Below, piece by piece: positions 40,201-49,300 of a stretch of 64,000 nt of DNA. The stretch lies in the NCBI GenBank assembly GCA_013306675.1, contig JABLUY010000030.1, positions 138,149-202,148 on the forward strand, given 5' to 3'. This DNA comes from Thraustochytrium sp. TN22. Lineage: Eukaryota; Sar; Bigyra; Thraustochytrida; Thraustochytriidae. The translations under genes and the position numbers were made by a program. The notes beneath the pieces are model-generated. The model saw only the letters and a program-made list of their open reading frames with translations, was not told where the DNA came from and did not search any database. Positions within the stretch are counted from its first letter, which is position 1. Each line of letters begins with the position of its first letter.

Positions 40201-41195
40201 CGGCCGTGGGCCAGCGCCTCGAGAGCGGCGACCCCATCGCCTGCGTCGTGGACGCCGACAAGAAGACCGCGCGCCTCGAGAAGTTCAAGGACACCGAGCC
40301 GGCCGTCGTGGACCAGGTGCGCCTGCTCGGCATCGACGGCGAGCCCACCGCGGACGGCCCGCGCCTCGCCAGCATCACGCTGCGCTACGAGCGCAACCCG
40401 ACCGTGGGCGACAAGTTCGCCTCGCGCCACGGCCAAAAGGGTGTCTGCTCCGTGCTCTGGCCCCAGGAGGACATGCCCTTTACGGAGTCCGGTATGACAC
40501 CCGACACCATCATCAACCCGCACGCTTTTCCCTCGCGCATGACCATCGGCATGCTCATCGAGTCCATGTCCGGCAAGGCCGGCGCTCTGCACGGCGTCTA
40601 CCAGGACTCCACCCCGTTCGCGCTCCAGGGCGACGAGGAGGGCAAGACTGCGATCGACCACTTTGGCGCGCAGCTCGCCAAGGCCGGCTACAACTACTAC
40701 GGCTCTGAGCCGCTCTACTCGGGCACCCAGGGCACCGAGCTCCAGGCCGATATCTACATTGGCCTCGTCTACTACCAGCGTCTGCGTCACATGGTTTCCG
40801 ACAAGTCCCAGGTGCGCGCGCTCGGCTCCGTCGACCCGCTCACGCGCCAGCCCGTCAAGGGCCGCAAGCGCGGCGGCGGTGTGCGCTTTGGTGAGATGGA
40901 GCGCGACTCCCTCCTCGCGCACGGCACCTCCTTCATCATGCGCGACCGCCTGCTCAACTGCTCCGACCGCCACGTCGCCTACGTCTGCTGCAACACCATT
41001 CTCGGTCTCGACGCGGAGCGCGCCTCGCCTTCCGCAGCCTCCGCAGCCGCAGCCTCCATGGAGGCCCCGCCCGTGACCATGCGCTGCCGTCTTTGCGGCC
41101 GCACCGACAACTGGTTCGCCACCACCATCCCCTTTGTCTTCCGGTACCTCACCAACGAGCTCGCCGCCATGGGCATCAAGATCCAACTTAGTTAG
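37263..41195 (+). CDS. RPA2: RNA polymerase I second-largest subunit (RPA2/RPA135)
   Basis: This is the beta-like catalytic subunit of the nucleolar polymerase that transcribes rRNA, 1310 residues from this start. Pol I identity rests on HVDSFNYAVTEGL near the N-terminus, GGYFVCNGNERVVRLL, RPSFKKRGPMYS and SYDRGFAHASVYKTK. The universal core is present: GYDMEDAMIISKGSYDRGF, the KFASRHGQKGVCSVLW signature and FPSRMTIGMLIESMSGKAG. A lineage-specific Ser/Lys-rich insert lies at about residues 600-640. The C-terminal zinc region keeps MRCRLCG but the first knuckle reads YVCCNTILG, with adjacent cysteines instead of CxxC. The frame is open upstream to 36801, but that part is antisense to the giant gene; the ATG at 37263 (GCGATGT) gives a normal N-terminus. 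Confidence 0.95.
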   Translation: MYKTPRREKRPSSTATGAKEQAAGAQLTWSAEGKTARTNPSSTNDAMPTQESVTQLQELVAQHVDSFNYAVTEGLQYAVNDIGVRELVYDEDSGRSIRMWLENVDIGKPMRKMLDTKRANADNRMFPSEARARHMNYSAPLTARVCFEQDGQVYSLEKNLGQVPVMVRSVKCNLLDMGPKEMVAHHEDATEFGGYFVCNGNERVVRLLQIPRRNHIMAVERPSFKKRGPMYSTKAVTMRCVGPDQVGCSLTLHYLLDGTAMVRLGIRKAEYMVPAMLVLKALKGPMATDREIYTSVLRGAHLDGDTFISDRVELCLRQVADLRLFTAAQCRAFLGSQFRAVMDEATTLMSDEEAGALLLRRYVFIHLNNYSSHALGGGGGRVEEKEDNSALKAGFLSEEDIGLEKFNLLIEMLRKLFAFVSGRVGADNPDALNNHELLLSGHLYGMILKERLAQYLLGVRQAMRRELAVSGDPATVRSGLSALDPRLLRRMSDRPQEVGTKLFYFMATGNLVSESGLDLMQMAGYTIVAEKLNRFRYMSHFRSVHRGQFFTEMKTTAVRKLLPESWGFLCPVHTPDGSPCGLLNHLSAMCAVVTHHPQGGGAAQGYTAAASQAVLANSARKKAKQRSSRGSSSSTVTSLTPSLVSEQANALLSPLAELVKNLVSWGVTPSGPRSSGMVPPYSYTPVMVDGRLVGYAPDDVLGKRIVPRLRRAKAVALGVRAAEVVRRGQQFFAASHFLREYVSDPHRHYAATVEVCHVATSSARGGAYPGLYLFTGAARMLRPVVQLESGLVELVGPMAQTFMEIAVRPEEVRMGVDTHVELWPTSMLSVVASMTPFSDFNQSPRNMYQCQMAKQTLGSPAHNWRWRTDNKLYRIKTPQAPITQNTNQATFQMDEYPQGQNSIVAVISYTGYDMEDAMIISKGSYDRGFAHASVYKTKVLDVAYANGKGRAASPLTQYFSNVHPATGLPVSDKLDLDGLPAVGQRLESGDPIACVVDADKKTARLEKFKDTEPAVVDQVRLLGIDGEPTADGPRLASITLRYERNPTVGDKFASRHGQKGVCSVLWPQEDMPFTESGMTPDTIINPHAFPSRMTIGMLIESMSGKAGALHGVYQDSTPFALQGDEEGKTAIDHFGAQLAKAGYNYYGSEPLYSGTQGTELQADIYIGLVYYQRLRHMVSDKSQVRALGSVDPLTRQPVKGRKRGGGVRFGEMERDSLLAHGTSFIMRDRLLNCSDRHVAYVCCNTILGLDAERASPSAASAAAASMEAPPVTMRCRLCGRTDNWFATTIPFVFRYLTNELAAMGIKIQLS

Positions 41196-42714
41196 TTGTA
41201 AGAGAGCACGCATGACATCTTAGCAAGTATGAAATGCAAGAGTGCGACTCCGTGCGAGTGCGTGCTCGAGGATCGGCCTTCTTGGCAAGTTCTTGCAGTG
41301 AAGGAGGTTTGCTTCAAGGGCTGTGCTCGAGGATCGTGATCACAGTCAGTGCTCTCTGATAGGGCAAAAAATTTACCCTGGAGTTGATTCTTGCTTGCAC
41401 ATTACTGTCGCGCTGCGCAGCGCGCGCGTTAGCCAGGGGCCCTCGTGCAGCTTTGCGCGTGCCCCGCCGACGTTGGCGCCCCTGTCGTCGGGTCCCCTAC
41501 GTGTCACAAGCAAGAAAGAACTCAGGCTGCCAGCCAGGCAGCCCCCCCCAACCGCCCTCAACAATCTCGCGTACTCAGCATCGGTCCAGTCAGGTCGCGC
41601 GCCAGCCAGCCAGGGCCAGCCAGCCGGCCGCTCGCTCGTTCGCTGACTAGCTCCCTCGCCGCCGGGGCCCGCCACCAACCCGCGCGCGCTGCTCCGGCCG
41701 CTCCTTCGCTCGCCGCTCGACTCGCATCAAGTTGCGTGCGCGCCCTGCGTCAGCGCGCGCCGCCTGGCCTCGTGTTTTCCTCGCGCGCCGCGGTGACGGG
41801 AGCTGGCCACGCGCCGCCCCCCAGAAAAAGGAGGGACTTATGTCACTTATCGCTGTCCTGCGCCGGGGGGCGTGCGCGGGGACATCCCGCGCGCCCGCGC
41901 GCCGTCGCCGCCGCCGCGCGCCCGCCGGCCGCCGCGCCTCCGCCGCCTCCGCGCCCGCTCGTCGCGGCGCCTCCGCCTCGCTGCCGATGCGCATCCTGCA
42001 CGCGCTCCGGCGCCGCTTTTGGTTTTGATTTTTCCCTCTGAGGGTGTGCGCCGCGTCACCTCGCGCGCCCACTCGCATCCGCGCAAGCAATCGCTTTCCG
42101 CGCCTCCCCGCCCGGCCGCCGCGCGGGCCGGGGGCTGGCGCCGCGCGCGGCCCACCAGCGCGCTGCTCTCTCTCCGCGCGCGCCGGTCAGGTCATGTCAG
42201 GCCGCCAGCCCGGCCGAACCCGCGCGGCGCCGCGCGCGCCGCCGGGCCGCGCGGGCTGAGATTCTCGCATCTCGCGCAGGCCCACCCGGTTCCCCCGCGC
42301 TCACGCGCCCTTCGCGCGCGCATCCGCATCTTGCTCCTGCGGGGCGCGCCGCCATCCGCGCCCGTTCCGCGCCGTTCCCCGAGGCGGCCGGCGAAACCGC
42401 GCGCGCGCCGCCGCGGTTCTCCCAGGCGGCCGAGCAGGCGCGCGGGTTCCGCCGGCGGTCGCGCGCGCCGCCGCGCGCGCTGCCCCCCGCGCCCGCGCCG
42501 CGGACGTGCGCGCGCGACTGGCGCGGGGGCAGGCTGCGCGCCGCCAGCTTGCGCCGGGACGCGGCAGCGGCAGTCGCCCTATTCGAAAAAGCACGCCTCG
42601 CGCGCCCCCGCCGCGCCCGCCGCCGCCGCCGCCCGCCGCCGCCGGCGAGGAGCGCGCGCGCCGCTCGCCGCCGCGCGCCGCGCGCCGCCGGGCGCCGCGG
42701 CGCGCGCAGGCGTT

Positions 42715-42732
42715 TCTCTCTCTCTCTCTCTC
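42715..42732. repeat. (CT)n microsatellite
   Basis: Nine CT units lie about 540 bp upstream of the phosphatase-kinase start. A GAGAGAGACAGAG tract follows at 42959-42972. Confidence 0.85.
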
Positions 42733-43138
42733 CCGCGCTCGCCCGGGGGCCGACGCGCCGTGGTCGCGTTTACCGCCTTTCCCATCTCGCTCTCTTTTCT
42801 TCCCTACCGTCTCGGTGCGCCCAGCGCGCGCGGCTCGGCTCGGCTCGGCGCGCCTCGCCGCGCCGCGCCGTAGGGCGCCGCGTCTCGCCGCGCGCGGCTG
42901 GAGGCGCGCCGCCCGCCGCCGCGGCAGGCAGGCAGGCGAGCAAGCCAACTAGCGACGAGAAGAGAGAGACAGAGCGCGAACGCGGGTTCCGGCGTGGGAG
43001 AAAAAAGGGCGCCAAAGGCGACAAAAAGGGGCGCTGCGCGCGCGCAAGTGGTTCTTTCTGGCGCAACCCAAGTTGCGCCGTGGCCTGGTCAAGCCCGCTC
43101 TCGCTCTCGCTCCGCTCACTCGAGCGCGCGCCCACGCA

Positions 43139-43163
43139 GGCGGCAGGCAGGCAGGCAGGCGGG
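43139..43163. repeat. GGCA microsatellite
   Basis: Five to six GGCA units lie about 110 bp upstream of the phosphatase-kinase ATG. A related tract sits at 42921-42936. Confidence 0.8.
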
Positions 43164-43272
43164 CGCCGTCGCGCGCGCTCGCGCGGTCGCCACGATCGGG
43201 GCGACGGCGCGCGCGGGGTCGGGCGGAGGCGCCGGCGGCGTGCAGGAGCCACTGCCGCCGGCGCCCGCCTCC

Positions 43273-45555
43273 ATGAGGATGGACCGCGCCGGATCGGGAC
43301 CGGAAGCGCTGCGGCCCAACTGGACGCGACTGTATATCGTGCGGCACGCCGAGCACGTGACGCCGGCGCTCGCGCACCTGTCTGGGAAGGGCTCCCTGCA
43401 GGCCGTGGCCATCGCCAACACGCTCAAGGGACGCAAGATCGCAGCCGTGTACAGCAGCCAGCGCAGCTATGAGACGGCGCAGAACATCTGCCAGGGGCTC
43501 GGGCTCAAGGTGATGCTGGACAAACGGCTGCTGCCGTACAACTCGGGCGCGCTCGTAGGCCTGTCCATGGAGGAGGTCGAGCGGCGCATGCCCGACGTCT
43601 ACCGCCAGCGCTTCGTGGAGCGCAACCCGGACTTTCGCGTGCCGGACGGCGAGTCGCTCAACGACCGCTTCCGCCGCGTGCGCGGCTTCATGCACGAAAT
43701 CGCGCGCGCGCACACCGGCCAGCAGGTCGTCGTCGTCACGCACGGCGGCATCATCGACGACCTCTTCCGCAACGCGCACTCGCTGCCGCCCTCGCAGCTC
43801 ACCGGCCTCAAGAAGCCCTACGGCTCCATGTCCGTCCTGCTCTACCACGACGGCGTCTTCGAGGAGGAGGTCTGGGGCGGCGTCAGTCACTTGCCAGAGG
43901 TCGTCGCCATGAGCCCCTCGGGCGGCCAGCTCTACCTGTTCCCGCACCAGGTCGCCGGCAGTTTCCCCATGCTGCGCGGCGACCTGGGCGAGCTCTGCAA
44001 GCCGGCCACGCAGGCCGAGATCGAGGTCTACGAGGTCATGCAGCGCGAGGCGCCTCAGATCGTGCGCTTCGCGCCGCGCTTCACCGGAAAGGTCATCATC
44101 GACGTGCAAAACATCCTGGAAAACGACAACGCGCTCGCGCGCCCGCTGCGCTGCATGCACGGCGCCGACGGCGCCGGCGCCGCGGCCGGCCCCGGCGCCT
44201 CGCTTTCCACCTTGAACGAGTCCAAGCGCCGCTCCAGCGACGTGGAGGACCCGCGCGACGCCGGGCGGGCCGACGACACCGACCACGCCGACGATGAGGA
44301 CGTTGACGAGGAGGAGGAGGATGACGAAGAGGACGACGACACGCGCAACGACGATGCCACCACCACCGCTAGCCACGACAGTGTCAGCGCCAGCACCGAG
44401 GGCGGCGTCACTGCGCCCGTGGACAGCGACGACAGGCCCATTCCGCCCTCGCGCGAGTCCGCGCAGTCCGGCGACAACGAGGAGAACGAGAAGCGCGTCA
44501 ACAGCATCGAGGCTGCCGGGGACCTGTCGTCGCGATCTCGCGAGGCGGCCTCGGCGGTTGCCACCGCCGACGCCGCCGCTGGGCGCGCGCCCTCCTCCCA
44601 GGACAAGTCGGCCGAACCCTCCTCGTCGACGACGCAGCAGCAGCAGCAACAGCAACAGCAGCAGCAGCCGGGGCGGCTGCAGCGCTCCTGGAGCATCACC
44701 TCGCTGTGGTCGCGCTTCGCCGGCTACCGGAAGAAGAAGGTGGTCGAGGTGGAGCCGGGCAAGCTCGTGTACCTTGTGCTCGAGGACCTCACGCACGGGC
44801 TCATGTACCCGAACGTGCTGGACCTCAAGATCGGCGTGCAGCAGCACAACTCCAAGGAGAGCGCCGAGAAAAAGGCCAAGAAGCAGCAGCGTGTCGAGTC
44901 GTCCACGTCCAAAGCCCTGGGCGCTCGCATCGGCGGCATGCAGGTCTACGATGACGTCAAGCACGCCTTCGTGCACCGCGACAAGTACTGGGGTCGCGCG
45001 CTGGACGAGGCCGGCTTCGTCGGCGCGCTGCAGGACTTTGTCTCGGACAAGCGTACCGGGCACCTGCGTGTCAACGTCATCAACGACCTCATGGTGCAGC
45101 TCGCCATGCTTGAAGAGGCCATCAAGGCGACGCCGTGGCGCTTTTACGGGTGCTCTTTGCTCATCGTCTACGACGGGTCCGACCCCGAGGCGCGCCGCGA
45201 CCGCTTCTCCTCGTCCTCCTCGGACTCGGTCATTGCGCACAGCGAGGGCGTGCTGGCCGCGCGCCACCTCGCCAACCACAACAACCGCTCCTTCACGGGC
45301 CACCCGCGATCGCGATCCTTCGACCAGATCCCCGTCTCGCCGCACTCGCCGCCCAGCGCGGTTCTGGATCCCGCCGCCGCCGCGGCTCGCAAGGCGCGCG
45401 ATCGCAACTTTTGCGTCGACCTCCGCCTCATCGACTACGCAAAATGCGAGCGCCACGTCCGCGGCCCCGATTTCGACCGCGGGACCGTTTTTGGTCTCGT
45501 CAACCTCCGCAAGATCTTCTCGCGGATGCTCCTTGAGCACTCCGCCTGTACTTAG
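43273..45555 (+). CDS. Histidine phosphatase - inositol hexakisphosphate kinase fusion
   Basis: This 760-residue protein joins two opposing activities. Residues 10-230 are a phosphoglycerate-mutase-like histidine phosphatase with LYIVRHAEH (phospho-His), SSQRSYETAQ (second Arg), GLSMEEVERR (acid) and VVVTHGGIIDD (second His). A disordered acidic linker with a 12-Gln run (near 454) follows. Residues 490-760 are an inositol polyphosphate kinase of the IP6K type. They carry YPNVLDLKIG (PxxxDxKxG, about 512), ALGARIGGMQVYDD, the following DKYWGR, SLLIVYDGSD (about 629) and LRLIDYAKCE (about 720). IP6Ks make the pyrophosphate 5-InsP7. Human PPIP5K likewise pairs a kinase with a histidine phosphatase, but its kinase is an ATP-grasp fold. 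The kinase has a Ser/Pro insert between the SLL and ID motifs. Start 43273 is the first ATG before the core. Confidence 0.9.
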   Translation: MRMDRAGSGPEALRPNWTRLYIVRHAEHVTPALAHLSGKGSLQAVAIANTLKGRKIAAVYSSQRSYETAQNICQGLGLKVMLDKRLLPYNSGALVGLSMEEVERRMPDVYRQRFVERNPDFRVPDGESLNDRFRRVRGFMHEIARAHTGQQVVVVTHGGIIDDLFRNAHSLPPSQLTGLKKPYGSMSVLLYHDGVFEEEVWGGVSHLPEVVAMSPSGGQLYLFPHQVAGSFPMLRGDLGELCKPATQAEIEVYEVMQREAPQIVRFAPRFTGKVIIDVQNILENDNALARPLRCMHGADGAGAAAGPGASLSTLNESKRRSSDVEDPRDAGRADDTDHADDEDVDEEEEDDEEDDDTRNDDATTTASHDSVSASTEGGVTAPVDSDDRPIPPSRESAQSGDNEENEKRVNSIEAAGDLSSRSREAASAVATADAAAGRAPSSQDKSAEPSSSTTQQQQQQQQQQQPGRLQRSWSITSLWSRFAGYRKKKVVEVEPGKLVYLVLEDLTHGLMYPNVLDLKIGVQQHNSKESAEKKAKKQQRVESSTSKALGARIGGMQVYDDVKHAFVHRDKYWGRALDEAGFVGALQDFVSDKRTGHLRVNVINDLMVQLAMLEEAIKATPWRFYGCSLLIVYDGSDPEARRDRFSSSSSDSVIAHSEGVLAARHLANHNNRSFTGHPRSRSFDQIPVSPHSPPSAVLDPAAAAARKARDRNFCVDLRLIDYAKCERHVRGPDFDRGTVFGLVNLRKIFSRMLLEHSACT
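44634..44669 (+). repeat. CAG/CAA repeat encoding poly-Gln
   Basis: Twelve glutamine codons, mixed CAG and CAA, lie in the linker just before the kinase domain. Confidence 0.9.
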
Positions 45556-46322
45556 GCTTAGTGGGCCAGCCCCCTGCCCATTTCTGTCTCTTCTTTTCCC
45601 GCGTACGCTATCAAAACCACCTTTGCATCCATGCAAACGCTAGGCTAGCCATCTTTGTCTCTCTCCCAGCCACTCACTGATCACTCTCACACATACACGA
45701 GTGACGAAATGGAATTTTCTGATTCTTCCATCGCGTTTTTGCTTCTCCTGCGCCAGGCTCGTCCCAGACGCGTCCGCGCGAACGCCTCCGGCTCGTAGCG
45801 TGGCGGCTAGCGTGGCCCGGTGCGTCCCGCCAGGCCCGCACGGCGACGCACTAACGGCCGGGAGCGTATGGGACAGAAGGCTGACCGCCGGTGCGACCGC
45901 CCTGACCCACGGGAGCCTGGTGGGCAAAAAGCGTTGCGCTGCGTCCCGCGGTTCCCCGGGAAGGCGTGGAAATAACACCCGGGAAGCTGGTGGCTCGCAG
46001 GCGGTGAGGCAGAGCGGTGCTGGTCGCCGAGGTCGGCGGTCGCCATGCCAGGCCAAGATTCGCGCGCGCGCCACTTGACAAGCCAAGCAACGACAAGAAA
46101 GCAGCGTTGCTGGCAGCCTGCCAGTGGTGGTTGGGGGGGTGCCCTGGCGCGCGTGCCGGACGCGTGCCTCGCCGTGGGTGGTTGCCATCATCTTCAGGTA
46201 GGGTCGACAGCTTCACAAAAGATTGCATCATTTTCTTCAACCGGCAACGGCGACCAGAGATTGGCTCCGGCCGCCGTCGCGCGGGGGTGCCGAGCCTTGC
46301 CTCTCGTTTTCTACTTGGCAAC
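45556..46322. other. Convergent 3' intergenic region
   Basis: Between the kinase and UTP20 stops I see no gene. One CACTGGCA octamer (46119-46126, reverse) is present. The first 170 bp are less GC-rich and probably carry the kinase-gene 3' UTR. Confidence 0.5.
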
Positions 46323-49300
46323 TCAGAGATCTGCGGCGGCGCGAGAGCGCTTCTTGAGCTCCGCGGCGGGGCCGAGCGTCTTGCGCTTCTTCTTGGAGGC
46401 GCGCTTGACCTCGTGCTTGCGCTTGCGCTGGCGGTCGTAGGCGACGGGGTCGGTGACGCGGAGAGCGTCGCGCGCGGCGCGGCGCTCGCGGCGCGCGTCC
46501 TCCATCTCGCCGCGCACGGCGGTGAGCGTGCGCAGAAACGTCTGGGCGCCCGTGAGCGACTCGAAGAGGTCGAGCACGTCCTGCGCGAGCGCGGGCGCCT
46601 CGAGCTTGACGCCCGGCGCGTTGTCCTTGCAGTCCGTCACGCGCACGAGCGCCGGCAGCAGCGCCGGCAGCAGCGGCGCCAGCCCGGCGTTCAGGTGCGT
46701 GGCGAGGAGCGCAAAGAGGCGAAAGGCCACCACCTGGCGCACGTCCGCCTGCGCGCGCGTGTCCTTGCCGTCCGTGCGGAAGCGCGCTGCCGTGCTCAGC
46801 TGCGCCAGCACGGCGTTGAGCGGCTCCGGGTCCTCGGCGAGGCGGTCGCCCATGCGCGAGAGCACCCAGACGAGGTTCTTGGTGACTTGGTCGGCCAGGT
46901 GCGCGTCAAAGACCTCGGCCTGGTCCATGAGCCGCACGTGCGCCTCCGCCACGCGCAGCAGGTCGGCGGGCTCGAGCGCCAGGTCGCCGTCCAGAAGCTG
47001 GCCCAGCAGCCGCAGCGCCGCCAGCTTGACCCAGCGGTGCGGGTGGTGCTCGTAAAAGGGCGCGACCAGGTCGGCGTGCAGCGCCGGCGCGCTCTCCACG
47101 GCGCCCTGGGCGTGCGGCAGCAGCTTCTGCAGCGACACCAGCGCGTGGTATTCGGCCAGCCAGTGGTCCGAGTCGGCCGCCGAGGCCGCCACGAAGGCCT
47201 CGTCCCAGGAGCTCGCCGCCGCGGACCGCTCCACGGCGCCGCGCAGCACCGCGCAGAGCGCCTCGTAAAAGTTGTGCGCATCCGCGCGTTTCAAGACCTG
47301 GCCCACGGACGTCTCGCCCAGGACGCCCACCACGTTGGCCGCGGCGCGCCGCAGCACCGGGTTCTCCTCCTGGCGCAGCCACGAGAGCGTGAGGTCCAGC
47401 AGGCTGCGCGTCGACTGCGGCGAGACGCGCTTGAAGAGCAGCTGCAAGACGCTGGCCAGCAGCTGGCGGCACTCCGCATCGTCCTCGTTGGCCAGGCGCT
47501 GCACGAGCGGGAGAAAGAGGAAGGAGGCCATCTCGTCCAGCACGGGCGGCGGGAAGTGGCCCAGAATGACGCGCATCATGTGCAGGCCCGAGACGCGGCC
47601 CGGCTGCGTCTCAAAGTCGAGGTTCGCCACAATGAGGTCAATGTGCTGGCGCAGGCGCTTCTTGTTGAGCGGGTAGTGCACAAAGAACACCACGAGGACC
47701 TTGCTGCAGAGCGTGCGCACATTGGCGTTGGACGACGTGAAGACGAGGTCCGCCAGCACCTTCATGAGGTCGTAAATCTCGGGCACCACGAGCTCGCGCT
47801 CCACGATGGCGCGCAGAAGCTGCAGCGTCGCCTGCTGCCGCGGCTGCACGTCCATGTTGTGCTGCGCAAGCAGCACGAGCAGGCGCAGGTGGTCCTGGGG
47901 CGGCTCGAAGAAGCCGTCCGGGTGCTTGAGCGCCAGCGTGATGATCTTGATGGACTCCATGGTGGCGTCCGCCGCCGTCGAGCTCGCCGACGCGCCCACC
48001 GACTGCGCGCTCGCGCCGCCCTGCGCGGCCGAGAACCCGGCGCGCTGCAGGAGCCGCATCAGGCCCGGCGCGATGGTCTCCGAGAAGACGCGATGCAGCT
48101 TGGGCAGGGGCCACGGCAGCAGGCTCGCCAGCGTGCGCAGCGCCAGCACCGTGGTGCGCGAGGCCGTGGCCACCGTCGCGAGACGCGCGAGCGGCGCGAC
48201 AAAGGGCACGACCAGGTCGCGGTGGTCCGCGTTGTCCGCCGTGAGGCGCTCCACGCGCAGCGCGCCGAGCAGGAGGTCCAGCGCGTGATCCACGATCATG
48301 TGCCGGTTCGCCTTGCGCGTCACGTTGCGCCGGCCCTCGGACACGCGGTTCTCGTAGCGGTCGCGGCCCGTCAGCTTGGGCGCCTCCTCCACGATGTGGA
48401 TGCCGTCGTACGCACGCGCGCGCAGCGACCGCCGCTGGGCGCGTGCGCTCTCGTTGATGAGCCAGTTGCGCAGGTTCTTGGGCTTGGCGGTGCCCGTGTT
48501 CTCGCCCGTGGCGTCCGGCTCCACCTGCATCTGCGTGCCGTCGATGGCCTCGGGCGCCTCGGGCGCCTCGGGCGCCTCGAGCGCCGCCGCTGCCGCCTGC
48601 GGCTTTTGCGTCGCGAGCAGGTGGTGCACGTAGACCATGAGCTGCGGGACCTCGATGGACGCGTTGCGCGAGAGGCCCAGCTGCACGCGGCGCAGGCCCT
48701 CCTCCGCCGCGCGTAGCTCCTTAATGTCGATGCTGTTGTCGACGCGCTGCAGCATGGGCTGCAGCAGCTCGTGCACGGACGGCGCCGGCAGAAAGGCGAT
48801 GTTGCGCGCCAGCACCTCGAGCATGTCGGGCGCCTTGGAGCTGCGCGCCTCGACCAGCTGCTTGACGCGAGAGTTGTACTCGCCGTCGGGCCGCTTCTGG
48901 CGCGCCAGCGTGCCAAAGAGCTCGCTCTCGATGATGGGCATGAGCCGCGGCAGCAGGGCGTCCACGTTGCCCGGCAGCATCGACTCGACGCCCTCCAGCA
49001 GCGCGCACAGGCTGTGACCGCGTACGTGCAGCTTGTAGCCGTTCTTGAGCGTGTCGCAGACCGTGTCCACGACGCGCCTCAGATGCGACGGCCCGAGCTC
49101 GCGCGTGACCGCCACCAGCGTGCTGCGCGCCTCCAGGCGCTTGTCCAGCGCCACGGTCTGCAGCGCATCGCACACCTTGCGCAGCAGACGGGGCAGGTTG
49201 CGCGCGCGCTGGCCCGGCGACAGCAGGTTGAGCAGCTTGGCCACCGCCACGGCCAGGCCCACGTGCGCCGTGCCATCGCGCGAGACCATGCGGCGCTCCA

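Larger units (their letters stand above)
41196..43272. other. 2.1-kb intergenic region upstream of the phosphatase-kinase gene
   Basis: The first 200 bp are AT-richer and contain GTGCTCGAGGATCG twice (41262, 41321). The rest is extremely CG-rich, with CCGCCG/CGCGCG runs that keep all frames open. It also holds a CT tract and GGCA tracts. No gene recognised. Confidence 0.55.

Noticed and set aside
39252-41213. 653-codon minus-strand frame over the Pol I subunit
   Set aside because: Shadow of a highly conserved sense gene.
42949-45636. 895-codon minus-strand frame over the phosphatase-kinase gene
   Set aside because: Val/Asp/Arg-rich shadow with no domain.
46017-48716. 899-codon plus-strand frame over the UTP20 C-terminus
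   Set aside because: Antisense composition effect; Arg/His/Leu-rich without domains.
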